Shown here piece by piece: positions 33,941-46,914 of a stretch of DNA of 64,000 nt. This DNA is from Vandiemenella viatica. Lineage: Eukaryota; Arthropoda; Insecta; Orthoptera; Morabidae. The stretch spans positions 176,249,121 through 176,313,120 of the forward strand of contig CM061919.1 in the NCBI GenBank assembly GCA_031002005.1, read 5' to 3'. Under the pieces are notes generated by a model that did no database searches, was not told where the DNA came from, and saw nothing but the letters and a program-made list of their open reading frames with translations. A program made the translations under genes and the position numbers. Each line of letters starts with the position of its first letter. The first letter of the stretch is position 1.

Positions 33941-34773
33941 TTCGCCGGGAAACGCAACCCACTGTTAGCGCTACAAGGAAGAAACTGCTCCCGGCGAGCG
34001 AGCGCTCAGTTTCCGGCATTGTTCGACCGTCGGCCGCGGACTATTTCATAATAATTACGCTTCATAAACTTGTATGTGCTAAGCATTTAAATGTGACGTA
34101 ATTCATTAGCTTACCTTATAAAAGATGCTGGAAGTGTTGACCCTCTTGTGTAATGCACATTTCACATCTTCTGAACATATTTCGAGACACACGCTGCCCT
34201 AACTGACTTAATGATTTTTTGGGTGACTGTTCTAGTCGAAAAGCGATATCGTCAATTTTCTCCTCTGTGAGAATACGGTTGACCGAAAGTCTCTTTTTGT
34301 TAAAAAATGAACCCGTTTCTCTTACTTTTTTAACCAGACGCAGAATTGTTGATTTAGCTGGCAGTAAAGCGCCAGGAAATTCGCAACGAAATTAACTGCG
34401 ACACTTTTTAAACGACTTCTTCTTCACATATGTATCGTAGAGAAATATTCTTTGTTGCAAACTGTAACGTACCATAATTTTACTCACACTCAAACACGGT
34501 ACAGATTAATAAGAGTATGAAGCCCCAAACCAGCCAAACCGCAAAGAAACGTTTATTCACAACACTGATTAATAAGAGACTGAAGTCACAAACTATCTAC
34601 AATGCACAGAAACCGTTCTTAACAATGTAAGGGTCACTGCACTGCACTGTTGGGGCAGCGGAGGTGTTAAACAGTGCGGTGATTCACGGTGGCGTGTGGC
34701 GGAAACTGCTAGCTCCACTGACCGAGCAAGTTGCCGACGGCAACAGACTGGGAGGGTAGCGTTTTCCGGCGAA
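33941..34773 (-). mobile_element. Degenerate DNA transposon with HTH transposase remnant
   Basis: Ends match as inverted repeats: ttcgccgggaaacgcaac (33941 on) and, from the right end, ttcgccggaaaacgctac. More diverged similarity follows inside (agtttccg on both sides). The minus strand at about 34130-34400 reads, with frame breaks, like the N-terminal helix-turn-helix of insect transposases (KSTILRLVKKVRETGSFFNKK, NRILTEEKIDDIAFRLEQSP). No catalytic triad is present. The insertion lies just 3' of the host-gene exons at 35.2-36.1 kb. Confidence 0.5.
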
Positions 34774-34919
34774 TATATTGAAGTTAGTTTTTGAAAAGTT
34801 TCACATACAATTTTTTTTGCAGTTTTATCACATATTATAGATAAAATGGGGAGAAATGTTTTAAAGATACTAATTTTCATTACTTCAGAAATAATATAAT
34901 CTTCAGTAATTTTATACAA

Positions 34920-34925
34920 TTTATT
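34920..34925 (-). terminator. Candidate polyadenylation signal for the 35-kb gene
   Basis: AATAAA on the minus strand about 240 bp after the stop codon at 35166-35168. Confidence 0.35.
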
Positions 34926-35165
34926 AAAATAGTACAGTTCACATTTTTTTTGCAATATAAAGAAATCTACTTCAAATTTAATGAAGAAACATTTTAATCA
35001 CGTAAATTGATATTCCCTAAATGTATCTGAAGAAACTCCACAAAATCCATCATTTTTTCATAGTTTAATTCCAAGGTATGCAATGGGTTGCAAGTACCAG
35101 CCATAATTCAAAGAATTGTGTGAAAAATGCATATTCACTGAAGAAGTTGCTTTTTCTCACTCTGA

Positions 35166-36073
35166 TCAAGCTTTGTGTGGAAGTCCCCTTGATACTGTTC
35201 TTGATGCTAAACAAAGAAATGCGGTTGTAGGAAACTCTGCATGTTCGTACAGTAGTCTACAGCTGAAAAGAAAGAAAAAGGATTTCTTGGAGTTTTAATG
35301 ACTGACCCTTCTGAAATTTATGTCAAACATTTGTAATATATCCTTGGCCAACATTCATTTTACTGCCAGATAGTGGCATTTGTAACTATCTGCCTTATCC
35401 CATTAAACAAAATACTTATGAATGATAAACATTTAGTTCCTCTACACAACAGCTTTATCTATAGTCACGTTTTGTGGCATCCAGGAATAAAGTTTCTGCT
35501 CATTTGCTATGAAACTAACGAAATTTATTCAAAATAATCTAGCACAAGGAATTACAGCATCTTTATGCTACTTATAATTACAGTGAAGCAATTCATTGCC
35601 ATTTAATGAACACCAACAGCCTGAAAAATCACAACTCAGGACAACTAATATTTATTAGCTATATAATTAGTCATTGTAGCAAATATAGAGTCAAAATAAA
35701 ATTCTGAACCTAAACAGGGAAGCAACAAGTAGTATACTTACTGCATCAGTGTCCTGGTGGAAAGAGTTCGGCCACTACAGTATTTTCCCCACAATCTGCT
35801 TCTGTCGGTACCAAGTAATCTAATATAACAATCCTGTCTGGTATCGGCAACAGTTTTTTTTATCCCAGAAATGGCCCAGATGTTTTCTTTCAGAAACATA
35901 ATCGAATGTGCGAACATTGACAGGATATAATCTATGATAGGCTTACTAGCACCAGGTTTATGGCTATGCAATTCAGAGCTCAGCATGTCCATCTTAAGCT
36001 GCAACTTTGAGTATTTTCCTTGTACCCAATAGATGGCATATGGCACATTTCCTCCCCTCCTTATCTCCCCCAA
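35166..36073 (-). CDS. Last two exons of an unidentified host gene
   Basis: Not recognised. The upstream exon (35742-36073) is open for 110 codons and ends ATGCA followed by gtaagtat. After a 479-bp intron, the terminal exon (35166-35262) follows an excellent acceptor (ctttttctttcttttcag) and continues in exactly the right phase for 31 codons to TGA. The product ends ...CRLLYEHAEFPTTAFLCLASR plus ten residues. The first exon encodes amphipathic helices (LKMDMLSSELHSHK, IIDYILSMFAHSIMFLKENIW), no membrane segment and no known catalytic motif. The acceptor of the upstream exon (ggaaatttag) is weaker, so its start could be later. Earlier exons must lie to the right (above 36.07 kb) but were not found. 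The matched phase and strong sites argue against chance. Confidence 0.55.
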
Positions 36074-38481
36074 CTAAATTTCCGTAAACAGAATATCTTG
36101 CTTCAGATGGGAAAAAGGTTAGATAAATAGTAATTATGAAACAGTAACTTTCTGTTTTATTCATACGTCAAACCAAATGAGCTACTGTGAAAATAATTGC
36201 CTGAAGTGAAAGTGTGCTCTGTCTAAAATATGAACCAATTTCAGAATCCAGTAGCAGTGTTCAATTGAAATGCATCTACAAATAAAACTCACAGCTGTGC
36301 AGGATAGTGAATCTGTAGATAAATGTTAAGATTTTTAGGTACAGCAGTGCAAACAGGCATTGTTTTGTTTTAGAAATAAACGAATCTTCAAAAATTAGTG
36401 TTCTATAATACTGAATAAACTGCAGATTTATAGTATCTCAGAGAAACATTAAAGTCAACAGGCCCCCGCCCCATTAGATTTTGCAGTTTGGAGAACTTGC
36501 TACTTTCATAAGGGGGAGGGGGAGAATTCTTGTAAACATCAGGACACTAAGCCCTCAATTGTATGGTGGCATTTAAAACTATAAAATTACATCAGAGTAG
36601 TTAAAGGTTTCAGCACTTTCTATATGGGAAGTCATTTAACAAGACTTCCATATATCAGGTACCATAAAACTTTAAATTTTAATTTAAAAAAATATAACAT
36701 TGGTTAAACTCTGAGGTATGTAAGTAATATTATTATGGAATATCCAACACTTAAGAAATCAATGACAAATGGAAAATTAAAAAAAAAATGTAGGCATATG
36801 TAACAAGAGTGAATAGGAGAATAAAAATTGGGTACAAAACCTGTACCATGCATTTGAAATTTAAAGTTCAGATGCTTTACTAACCAAACCAGAAACCAAT
36901 ATGCAAGTAAGTACTAAATGTCTGCATTTTAAAACGGATTGAATAAATATCCACCAAGCCAGTGATCCAACTTGAGTTTCAGCATTAACATTTGAATAAT
37001 ACAAATTGTGACAGGCTGGTACCGCTGGTGGGCGCCTTCCTATCAATTGCACTCCAACAGGTGCCGGGTTTCTACATTCACCAGAGCACCTGATGAAGTA
37101 CAATGAACATGAGGCGCCAGTGCAGCTGAGTGCAGTAACAGTCGAGTGAGCGACGACGAGAGTTGGTGCTATCCCTCGCCTCTCCGCGCGCTACTTCAGG
37201 TACCTGACTGAACATATCACACAGTCACTAGCACCTGATGCAGCACGTGCGAATGGCTAGGAGAAACATGTCACTGACATGTCGACTTCGGACGACGCGT
37301 CCGCCGCAGATATCTCGGCTGTATGAACCTGAAACATGTAATAGTTTATCAATACAAATCACACTGCGGTAGAATGACTAAATCACACTGCCACAGATAG
37401 GCTGCAAAGCAATTTATATTGCTTGTAAGGATTTAGAAATGTTGCGACTGGTGCTCATCTTCTATCCAAAGCACCTAACCACCAAATAGGTGGGTACAAA
37501 TAGTAGCTTGTGCCATGCCTCACCAAGTGCTTCATTCACAGCTAAAGTATACAGGACACCACATGTTCTATCAACTCACCACTAATCCCTGAAGAATGAA
37601 ATCCCATAAAACCATCTGTTGCTAAGGAAGCTATCACATGAAACAAGTGTTGGAAAGCTTAAATACAGGATGCACAGAGTAATACGGCAGTAATACTGAT
37701 TTGTGCAGCAAAATTTGAATTATTCCAAACTAAAATCGCAGGAAAAAATCTTCAGTCACTGAATAGCCTAATATTATAATGGCGCAATTCTAATCTTCAA
37801 CACGCTGGCTGTTCAAGTAAGTGAATTTTTGATACGGACATGTAAACATGACATAAAACGGGTCATATCCATATTTCTCCATTTTAAAGCAGTCTACTGA
37901 TATAGTGACTGAAGTGTGCAGACTAAGAAATTCAGCGAATGGGTAGGTAATATTAAGGCTTGGGGTACAGATAGTAATGACAGAAAAACTGGTCAATTGA
38001 ACTACGAACTTAATGATTGCAGCAGGGAAGCACAAAAATGTTTAGAATGACTGGTCTTATTCAAACCAGTAAGAGTACAAAAGCTGCAGGCATCTCAAAC
38101 AGGTGAAAACACAATTTTTTTAGTTTCGTCCATTGCAAACCCATAATTATTGTATGAAATTTATAATTTTCAATAAATTTAATGCTTCACTTTACATATA
38201 CCAATACTTGGAATGTGGAGTCTTTGGCAGCAGATGTACGAAGATATATGCAGAAAATTAACAAATACCGGAAATGTTTCACCTGCTTCAAATCCGATTA
38301 TAACCGCTGCGTTCCAGAGAAACTCACTAAGAAACAACGCAAATACCAGCCAAAACTAGAATATCATGAGACATTAAAGCACTCTGCCTAAAGCCACCTG
38401 CAAGATTACAAAATCTTTTTACTTATCTAGCCTGGAGATACTTATCTTTGAGCAACAATAGTAACAGTAGTGCAGGAAACC
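36074..38481. other. Probably intronic or upstream DNA of the 35-kb gene
   Basis: No confirmed exon. A CG-richer patch at about 37080-37340 (ctccgcgcgc, gacgacgcgtccgcc) could be a promoter or first exon. A minus-strand frame near 36861-37103 has no known motif. Confidence 0.3.
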
Positions 38482-38489
38482 ATCTAAAC

Positions 38490-38845
38490 CAGAGGCGGCT
38501 AACCCAAATGATCTTGGAAATGCATCATAACTGCGGGGCCGCATACAAAATTACATATCCCCATATTAGATTTTTTTTGGAGTGAAAAATTGAAACAATG
38601 AGCTATTGTGTTTACTATTATTCTTGCATGTAAATATAGATAATATAATGATACTAAACGCAAGTTGTAAAGAAATATATAACACAAAGTAAATATATGG
38701 ATGCACAAATAATTTATTTTTAATACATTATTGTATAATAGTCAAAGTAGTGAAAACCAAACATTTTGTAAAATTGTGATTAATCTCGCGGGGCGGAAAA
38801 ATGTTCTTGGCGGGCCGCATGCGATCCGCGGGTTGGCCACCCCTG
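38490..38845. mobile_element. Short hAT element (MITE)
   Basis: Perfect 8-bp duplication atctaaac (38482-38489, 38846-38853) flanks 356 bp with ends cagaggcggctaaccc and, from the right, caggggtggccaaccc. These are typical hAT terminal repeats. GC-rich ends (gcgggccgcatgcgatccgcg) enclose an AT-rich non-coding core. Confidence 0.9.
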
Positions 38846-39298
38846 ATCTAAACGTTCACATATTGCTACAAGCGTCATTGGTATCCAATGAGCGACGATC
38901 ATAATCTATGAACGAAATGAGGGCAAATTTAACTTCACGTTGTTCCGACGCATGTATACCATACCATCAGCAACTACTCCTACGAAATTAAAACTCCAAC
39001 AACAGTTTTTAGGCTATGATATGTGGCAAGCTTGTGACTACCATTCCAAAAGGCGGCTTGCCAGTCTAAACGAGACTTCGCTGGCTTAGGAGGCTGGAAG
39101 GAGCATCCTGCAATTTAGAGGAATACAGACTACCTGTTTCAGACATAGAAATAGCTACTCTTCTAATTTACTTGTCATATATCGACGGATTAGTATTACA
39201 CGCTGGTAGCAGTATTCTAATAAATTCAACATTCTTGCAACGCCAAAGCACTGACGAAGAAATTGTTCAAACAAAAATCGAGGAACAAAGTTTGATGA

Positions 39299-39536
39299 TT
39301 TTTTTTATTTATGGCTTTACGACTCGTCGACGTCGAGGTCATTAGAGGCGGAATGGTACTGGGACAAAGAACGGGAAGGAATTCGGCCAAAGCCTTTTGA
39401 AGGAAGCATTCCGGTATAAGCCTGGAGTGATTTGAGGAAACCGTGGAAAACCCAAATCTGGATGCTCGGACGGGGATTCCAACCGGCGTCCTTCCGAATG
39501 AGAGGTCAGAACTTAACCGCTCAGCCATCACGCTCG
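39299..39536 (-). mobile_element. tRNA-derived SINE, near full length
   Basis: On the minus strand: box A tggctgagcggttaag, box B-like ggttggaatccc, then the conserved body 'ggttttccacggtttcctcaaatcactccagg...' and an A-rich tail. This is the best copy in the window of the SINE also seen at 15092-15203 and 59836-60055. The box B change (ggttcga to ggttgga) probably weakens pol III transcription. Confidence 0.85.
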
Positions 39537-41125
39537 GTTTACGTGGAAAGAAAGTAAAGTAGACTGTGATAAAACACGTGAAAGGTTAACTTTCCTGGAT
39601 TCTCCCATTTGGAACTACTTTTCTTTTAAGCAACAGCACTTCACATCTTACACCATAGCTATACCTGCATCGGTTTAAAAGAAACCTCAGACTAACCATA
39701 GTGCATGAAACAAAAACAACTTACCACCAATGTTAAGAAGTTTTATCAAGTAGGCGTGGCTTTGTTTTGTTTACTCCTCTACGTTTCCCGGAGCGAAATC
39801 CTCCGAGGCACTCAACTTGGGACCACACTAAGCTTTTTTCCCTCGTGTTCTTTTTTTATTTGGCGCTCCTTGTTCCTGCAGCTAATCCTACATTACACTC
39901 GCCAGCGCAAATGGAAGGAGGGCCAATCTCTTAGCGGCTCCCCATTAGGGGAAGACCCCTGTAATCTCATTTGCAACCACTAAACACGAAGCAAGCGCCG
40001 GCCGCCACTGGTTAAGTTTTAACCCAACAACATGGACCTAACCAAACCCTAACAGTTGACACAGGCAGCAACGTATCACTACAAACATCAATCGTGCCGA
40101 GGGAGACTAAAACAAACTAGGGATGATTATAGTCCATTTATAGGATCAAAAACTCTCTCGGCAGTCAGTCTCAAAACCGAAAACCACGTAAGTCCGCAAA
40201 GACCTAACGGGATGCAACGCTACTGAATAATTTCTAGTTATTTTAGCTTTACAATGTTGGTTCATCACTAGCCATCAACAATCTGTGTGGCGACATCGTG
40301 AGAATTTTGCAAGACAAATTTGTAGCTAAATAAATAATGTTCAAGATTACAATCAAGATTAGTGATCCAGTTATACTGGATAAACGGTTTTGGTGAGGGA
40401 GCGGGTAGGTAACTCCTAAAGGAAATTGCGCATTTTTAAGGACAAGTTTCATGAATTCAAATTGAATGGGCATTTACAGCAAAACATTTAAAACCCAGTC
40501 AAATTTTGTTTCCGGTTGTCCTCTGCTGTCCGCACGCCATTACCCAAACTTGTCTAAAAACCAATCTTGCATACGACCATTAAAAGCTGTAAATGCGGAT
40601 GGACAATATCCACGCAATGAGTGACTACCATTATTAGATTGACAAAACTAAGCGGTAAGTAATGACTGAATTGGGTGTATTATAGTCAAGCCAGAGTGTG
40701 GAAGGAGAAAAAACAAAATAAGACTAAATGAATTTGAGCGCTGTAAACTTTGGCCAGTCCCCAAAGTGACACCAACAGGTGAAAGAAGGCGCACTTGTCT
40801 GAAATAAGTACTCGAGGAGACGCCAGCTGAGAGGGCAGTTTCCGGTGCAGGGTATCGATTCAAGGCGGCGGCTGCGGAACCGGAAACGGGGCCCCGCCCA
40901 AACTAAGGAGGGGGAGAGAAGGTGGGGGATGGCTCCGGATACGCCGTAAAGCTGTACAAATGGCCAACCATTCTGCGTAAGTAACGGGTCGGAGTGCCTC
41001 CCTGAAAACATTGAAGAAAACCTCGGGCACACCACTCGCATAAATTTTACCAAATCTGACAGCCAAGTGCTATCAATACAGTGGGTGAGGCTTCAGAAGT
41101 CTGTAGACAAGTGTTGTATTGCAAT
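39537..41125. other. Non-coding stretch with a GC-rich patch
   Basis: No supported gene. A GC-rich interval at about 40850-40990 (ggcggcggctgcgg, ggggccccgccc) could be regulatory. Confidence 0.3.
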
Positions 41126-42451
41126 GAAGTCTTCACGGGTGTACCACCGGATTGGGTTGTGAAAACACGATATTTCAACCACTATAGTCGGCGTCATGAA
41201 ATTAGACCTGCCAAGGTCACGTAGTCTCCACTGCCTCCCCTGACCGCACCAACCCTCTGTCCCTTGGTTGGGCCGGCGACATTGCCACATTAGCTTTTGC
41301 CGTTCGTCCATGCGTATCTTTACACGCGGTCGCTTTATTTCCTTAGTTTAAGGCCTATTCGAGTAATATTAATGGTGGTGATGTTCAGGAACATAATCAT
41401 GCAATTAGTGTATTAATAGACAGAAGTAATATTCGCGAACCTGCAGGCCGCCTGGGCATTGGAAACCTAATTAAAATCATTGTAGCAGATATTTTTAAGT
41501 ATTTTTAAGGAATATTACCAATAACTAATACGCAAAAATAAAAATAAAATACTTCGCTAAATTACAAACACTCACATGGAGGTATTTCTATGTATAATCG
41601 ATCCCTTACATTTTATAAATTAATTTTCGTGTTGTCTTCGCTTTTGAAGATTTCTTGCGAAATTTGTCATGTATGGGCCATTGTGTACAATGGCAATAAT
41701 AATTCTTACAGAAGCTGAAAATAGCTTTTCTGTGGAGGACAGGAAATATGTTTCCCAGTCGTAAACGAACCGACCGACCAGCCGGCACTGCGGCATGTGC
41801 TGCGCGTAATCATTCGCGCAAATAAACTGTGAAACAATCCAAAAAGGGTTGTCTGAAGAGGCTTTGCCTGCTACCAGAATTAATTTCAGTATTTTCTTAG
41901 AAACTTTCTCGCTGGAAGTTTTTACGTAAACAAATAAAACGTAAGTTAGTCAGCGACAACATTTTACATTACACAGCCGAAAGAACTAAGCGCCTCGTGT
42001 AACATTTTTTTTTTTTTATTCACATGCTTCCCTATTTAATGAATAGAATGTATTCGGTATGAGTCTGTTAACTTTCAGGAAGGCGCATAATTTTTTTTGA
42101 GTTATTACTTATTATTTTTATTGCTTTTTCTGTCGGTTGAAGTGAAAAAGTATTCTGATTTATAATTTTCATGGAAACACATTACTATTTTTTTAAAAAC
42201 AGTCACACAAATATTTGGAATTATAAAGCACATCATCTTGTTCCGCATGTTAAGTATTATGTTTTAGAAATTTTTTCGCACTCATTACTGAAAGTTGATT
42301 TTTTTGCTGATTTGCAACACTGTTCGGATACTCCGTGACCTTCACAGGACTAATTTCGTGACTACCACTATAGCTCCGCATCTCCATTGGTCGGCTGACC
42401 CACAGGTTTTCACAACCCATTCCGGCGGTACACCCGTTAAGATTTCATTCC
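41126..42451. repeat. Inverted pair of a dispersed terminal repeat (possibly Penelope-like)
   Basis: The block 41126-41222 (cttcacgggtgtaccaccgg ... ggtcacg) recurs reverse-complemented at 42332-42451 with roughly 75-80 percent identity. About 1.1 kb of non-coding DNA lies between. The layout is that of a fold-back or of inverted pseudo-LTRs of a Penelope-like element; no protein remnant is seen to decide. Confidence 0.5.
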
Positions 42452-45400
42452 AGTCTTACGCCGGGAAAGCCTTTGTTCTTACAAGTGACGAACTTTACAA
42501 GAATATTAAAACGAGTTATTTACATTTTTCATAACTGCCTTCTAATCAATCTGGATGGAAATTTAAAGTATTAATTGAGACCAACAAGGTTTCAGTATAA
42601 CTAACCAACCAAATCTGTTTTCAAAACCCACGTTTGCATCACTGCACTTCTAAATATCTCGAAACTTGCGTTCTCAGACAAACCCTTTAAAGGAAGGTTC
42701 AATTAAAGTAAGGCATTTTTTAGTTTTTCGTAACAAACTTATCAGCCACGCAGGACTAACGCGTCTAAACTAGCAATAGTAAAATTTCTATTAGACAATC
42801 TAAACCGTCATCTATATTTATCTCTACTTGTAGCAAGAATAATGAAGGCATTATCAATATTAAGTCAGAGTATTATCTATTAAAAATCTATAAAGTAATT
42901 ATTTTAATCTCTTCTGTTCTTACTGTATGGTCTTGTTACCGAACGCCAATAAGTTAAAACCTTTGGTAACACTTGTCCCTAAAGTTTTACATCGGGCATA
43001 GAGACTACCGCACGAGAATAAAATGTCTGCATTAGATACAGCTGGGAAAAAGCGTTGCGTTTTAAAGATATGAGCGCTGATTATTCAAATTAAATTTTAT
43101 CCAAAGATTTCGTACAAACAGAAAATGGATTAAAAAATCTAACCCTGCTTTGAGTATACTGCCAATCTAACAAAATGTAGATGACCTTCAAGGAACAAAC
43201 TTTTCATCACAAAAAACTATCCATGTTTGATTCGAAGCAAAACTATGGATAAGTAAGAAACTTTTGTTTTTGCAAATAAAGTGCGTGATGGAAGTCCAGC
43301 TTGTAAATACAGCATCTAAGTAGTACAATAGAAAGCTAGTTACCAATGGCTTGCTGTTTTCAAAGCTTAAAGACTTTTAACCGAAAATTATAAACATATC
43401 TGCACTTTTACAAAAATGGGAAAATGAAGTATGCATCGAAAAATGCCGGTGTTTATCGTCTGCAGGAAAATTATAAGTATGTAAAAATTATAAACATATC
43501 TGCACTTTTACAAAAATGGGAAAATGAAGTATGCATCGAAAAATGCAGGTGTTTATCGTCTGCAGGAAAATTATAAGTATGTAACTATGCTTACGCATAG
43601 CAGAAAAATGTTATAAAAACCACGCAAGCAATATCATGCCAGATCCACATTACAAACTAGAAAATTCCTTGCTGGCGGCACTAGGCATTTGTCAAAGCAC
43701 GGTAGATGCGCTATTATCGGTGAGCAGTTTCCATTCCCAGCCAGCTAATTGGCTTCGCTGCCAGGAACAGCTGTCGCAATCACACGGCGCTTTGATGGTC
43801 ACCGACCTCAAGGCATCAATCTAAATATCGACCACGTGCAGGCTTTCAAAACATCTGGCCAGGTGCGTGCCAACAGACTGCTCACATTCCCTGCCACGGG
43901 AATAAAAAAAAATAAAAAATAAGGAGAGATATCCATGAGGAGACGTGCATTACGATTACTAAAATAACTTTGGCTGCGACTTAATTAGTCGTCGTGAGCC
44001 AACTATCAGTGTTGACTTGGCACCTATTTTCCTTTTACTTAAGGGTAGAAGAAATTCTTCCGTGATACTCGTGCATGACGTAAGCACTTCGATTTGATGT
44101 CAGATAATCGCGTGGAAACTTTATAACCCAGTGAAATACACAAATCAGCTTTTCGAAATGCGTACCAGAAGGCAAATCGCAGCGAGGTGAAATATTAAAT
44201 GCATAAATCACTCAAACCGTACTATCCACCCAACAATTAGTAAATATTCTCCACATTTCTTAGCTTAGTTTGTAAACTCAAAGCGCAACTAAGAGTTTAA
44301 CATTTACTAAAGCAGTAATCTAGCTGTCTAAAAAGCATAATATTTCAGTATGTTTCATTGTCTAATTAGCAAGACGTGATATCCTCTATGTAGATGTGAT
44401 ATTTATCCATTCTTAAAAAGGTAGCATAGGTCCTTTCCTGGAGGTACGCAATACTGTTGGTGATTCACAACTGCGCTGTCCGGCGCCATACTGTATACCA
44501 ATTGGCATTAGCTAGTTTGTTACCATATAATGGATGCGAGGCTAGCAAACTGAGTCAGGGCGAAGGAAGATAAACAGGTGTCCAATCAGCTGGGCTCCAA
44601 TACGGGGACAAGCAGAAAAAAGATTGGCTAACGACGTCAACATAAAATTTACTAGAATTTGAACCTAAAATCTTAATATGGCTCAATCTGCTGCTAGCTT
44701 ACAATTGACATGCACATTGCAATAACAAGTTTTCAAATTCCTATCGCATTTTGAAACATTTTTTGAAGTCATAAGTCCTTCGAAATCCGCATGCTTTACC
44801 AAATCGTTTAAAAAATCCAAAGTAGTCAATCTGCTTTAGTAGGGTATTCTGGCACCGAAAGTAATTATAGCAACCCCAGTGTTTGAGGTTCAAGGCCGAT
44901 GAGGTTTTCGATTAAAGGAAAATTCAACTTTGACACACAGTTAAGTCCCCTCAGATCTACAACGTCTACATTGATTAGGAAATTAAATGAATGGATGAAC
45001 TAAATATTTCTACCTGAAAAATTCAAGGCGCAGAAGTGTAAATATGGGATCAACCACAACTCGAGCCAGTAATGCAAAACGAATCGCGTATTAAGATGAA
45101 AATCAGATAGCAGCATCTGGAAATTAACAGGAATCTGAATGACGCAATAGCTTCTTAAAAGCGGCATCTAGATAACTGACATGCTGATAAAGACAGGAGC
45201 CTAAAAGAATGCCGACCGACTTTCAAATTATCTATTCATTCAGAATTAGTACTACGCAACGAAAATTTCTCGACACCAGCCCCAAGTTCCGAATGCTTCC
45301 AGTATCTTGGATTGAGTATGAAAATCTGTGCAAGAAAAATGCTATTCAAAGTGCACATTATATACACTCGCTACGACGAGCCAAGAATGCTTCCAAAAGA

Positions 45401-46486
45401 AAATTATTAAAATCCGAAACATGAATAAAAGAAAGAAGTTTTTCTGAGTAACGGATTTTAAGTACCAACTACTTTGAGCACTAAAGTAACTATACCGTCG
45501 TTTTAATGTAGGGCGAAATAAGGTCCTAATCCTTCAAATTAGAATATCCGAAATTCGATCGTATCCTAATGTGCAGATAATACTTTTAGCGCTTTAGTTA
45601 GCATACTATCTATGGCCCGCATGTTTGTTCACATGTAGTATTAGGCGCACGTACCTCTCTAACAGATCTTACAGTTCACATCGCTCAAGGGGTGCGGGGA
45701 AAAACATGACACTAGTATATTGAAATCACAACAAACATTTCGTCAGCAAAAAGCAACTAAATACGACCAATAGCTTTAGTGAGAATCGGATTAAGCAAAA
45801 AATGGACACTAATTTGTGAATACTTATATTAAATTTCTCAGCACTGCGTTTCCACATCAAAATGAAACTTTTATTCATCTAGAACGGCAGTTGAAGCCCA
45901 ATCAAAATCCGAAATTTAGCTTTTCCGTAACCGGCGATCATCCAACTAGAATAGCGGTTAACAAAACGCAAGTTGCATCTCCCAGTCTAAATGTTAACGA
46001 CACAGGAGATTGGTCCTAAAGAAAACGAAGTTGCATTTGGTTTTAAGTCAGGCGGAGAACGAAAACTCCAACCTAGCGAATCACCATTCGGCCATCCTGA
46101 ATGCGGTTTTCTGCAGTTACGCCAAATGCCTGGACGGCGGTTCCCTGGAAAGGCCATGACAGAATTCCTTAGGTTATAATGGCTGTCAAGGGTTCATGAG
46201 ATCCTACTACAGCCCTTCATGTGGATGAGCAATATCGCTCTCACCTGGCAAACAAGAGGGCATGGGATTATCCTGATTTCGAATTTCCGGTTTCCCGAAC
46301 TTTTCTTCTTTGTACCAAATCCCTCCTCTTTGCTGTAATGGTCTGACCTTACAGCAACCCGCCTCCTGTGCTTCCAACCGGGGAAGCAAACAAAACAGAT
46401 CACCTTGTTTCTAAGTAAAGATATCGCAACGTAGCATTTAAAACAAATTTATCTGAAAGGTGTTCAGTTAACAGGCAACATATTAG
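42452..46486. other. AT-rich non-coding stretch
   Basis: No gene or transposon ends recognised except the tandem duplication near 43.4 kb. Likely intron or intergenic DNA. Confidence 0.35.
43384..43583. repeat. Tandem duplication, 2 x 100 bp
   Basis: Two head-to-tail 100-bp units starting aaaattataaacatatctgc differ at one position (gccggtg versus gcaggtg). Confidence 0.9.
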
Positions 46487-46494
46487 CGTTAAAG

Positions 46495-46906
46495 CAGTGT
46501 TTCCCAACGTGGGGCCCACGCCCCACAGGGGGGCAATTTGGTTTTTTTAGGGGGGCAATTTAGAAATTGACTTGATACGACTTTACCGCTTTCTCTTTGA
46601 GTTATTTAAACACAATGCCAGATATGGTTACAAAATATAGCAAAAAAGCAAATTCTTAAAAGGATCACACTAAATTGCCATAATAAATGTTTATTATAAA
46701 TCTTTTGAATTTGAATTTTAGTATTTCATTATATGTTTTTTAATTTTACTTACTGTGTTTTATGATAATATTAAAGTGTTTTCTTTCAAAAACCATCCTA
46801 TATCAGTTTCTTTAATAACAAATAATTTTTTTTATTAAAAATTATGTATGGGGGGCAAAAAAATGTTGAAAGTGGGACATGACCCAAAAAAGGTTGGGAA
46901 ACACTG
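46495..46906. mobile_element. Short hAT element (MITE)
   Basis: Perfect 8-bp duplication cgttaaag (46487-46494, 46907-46914) flanks 412 bp with 14-bp inverted ends cagtgtttcccaac. Subterminal ggggggcaattt repeats, AT-rich non-coding core. Confidence 0.92.
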
Positions 46907-46914
46907 CGTTAAAG

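Noticed and set aside
46194..46403. Minus-strand exon candidate ending at gtgagag (46240)
   Set aside because: Acceptor lacks a pyrimidine tract and the phase cannot be tied to any neighbour.
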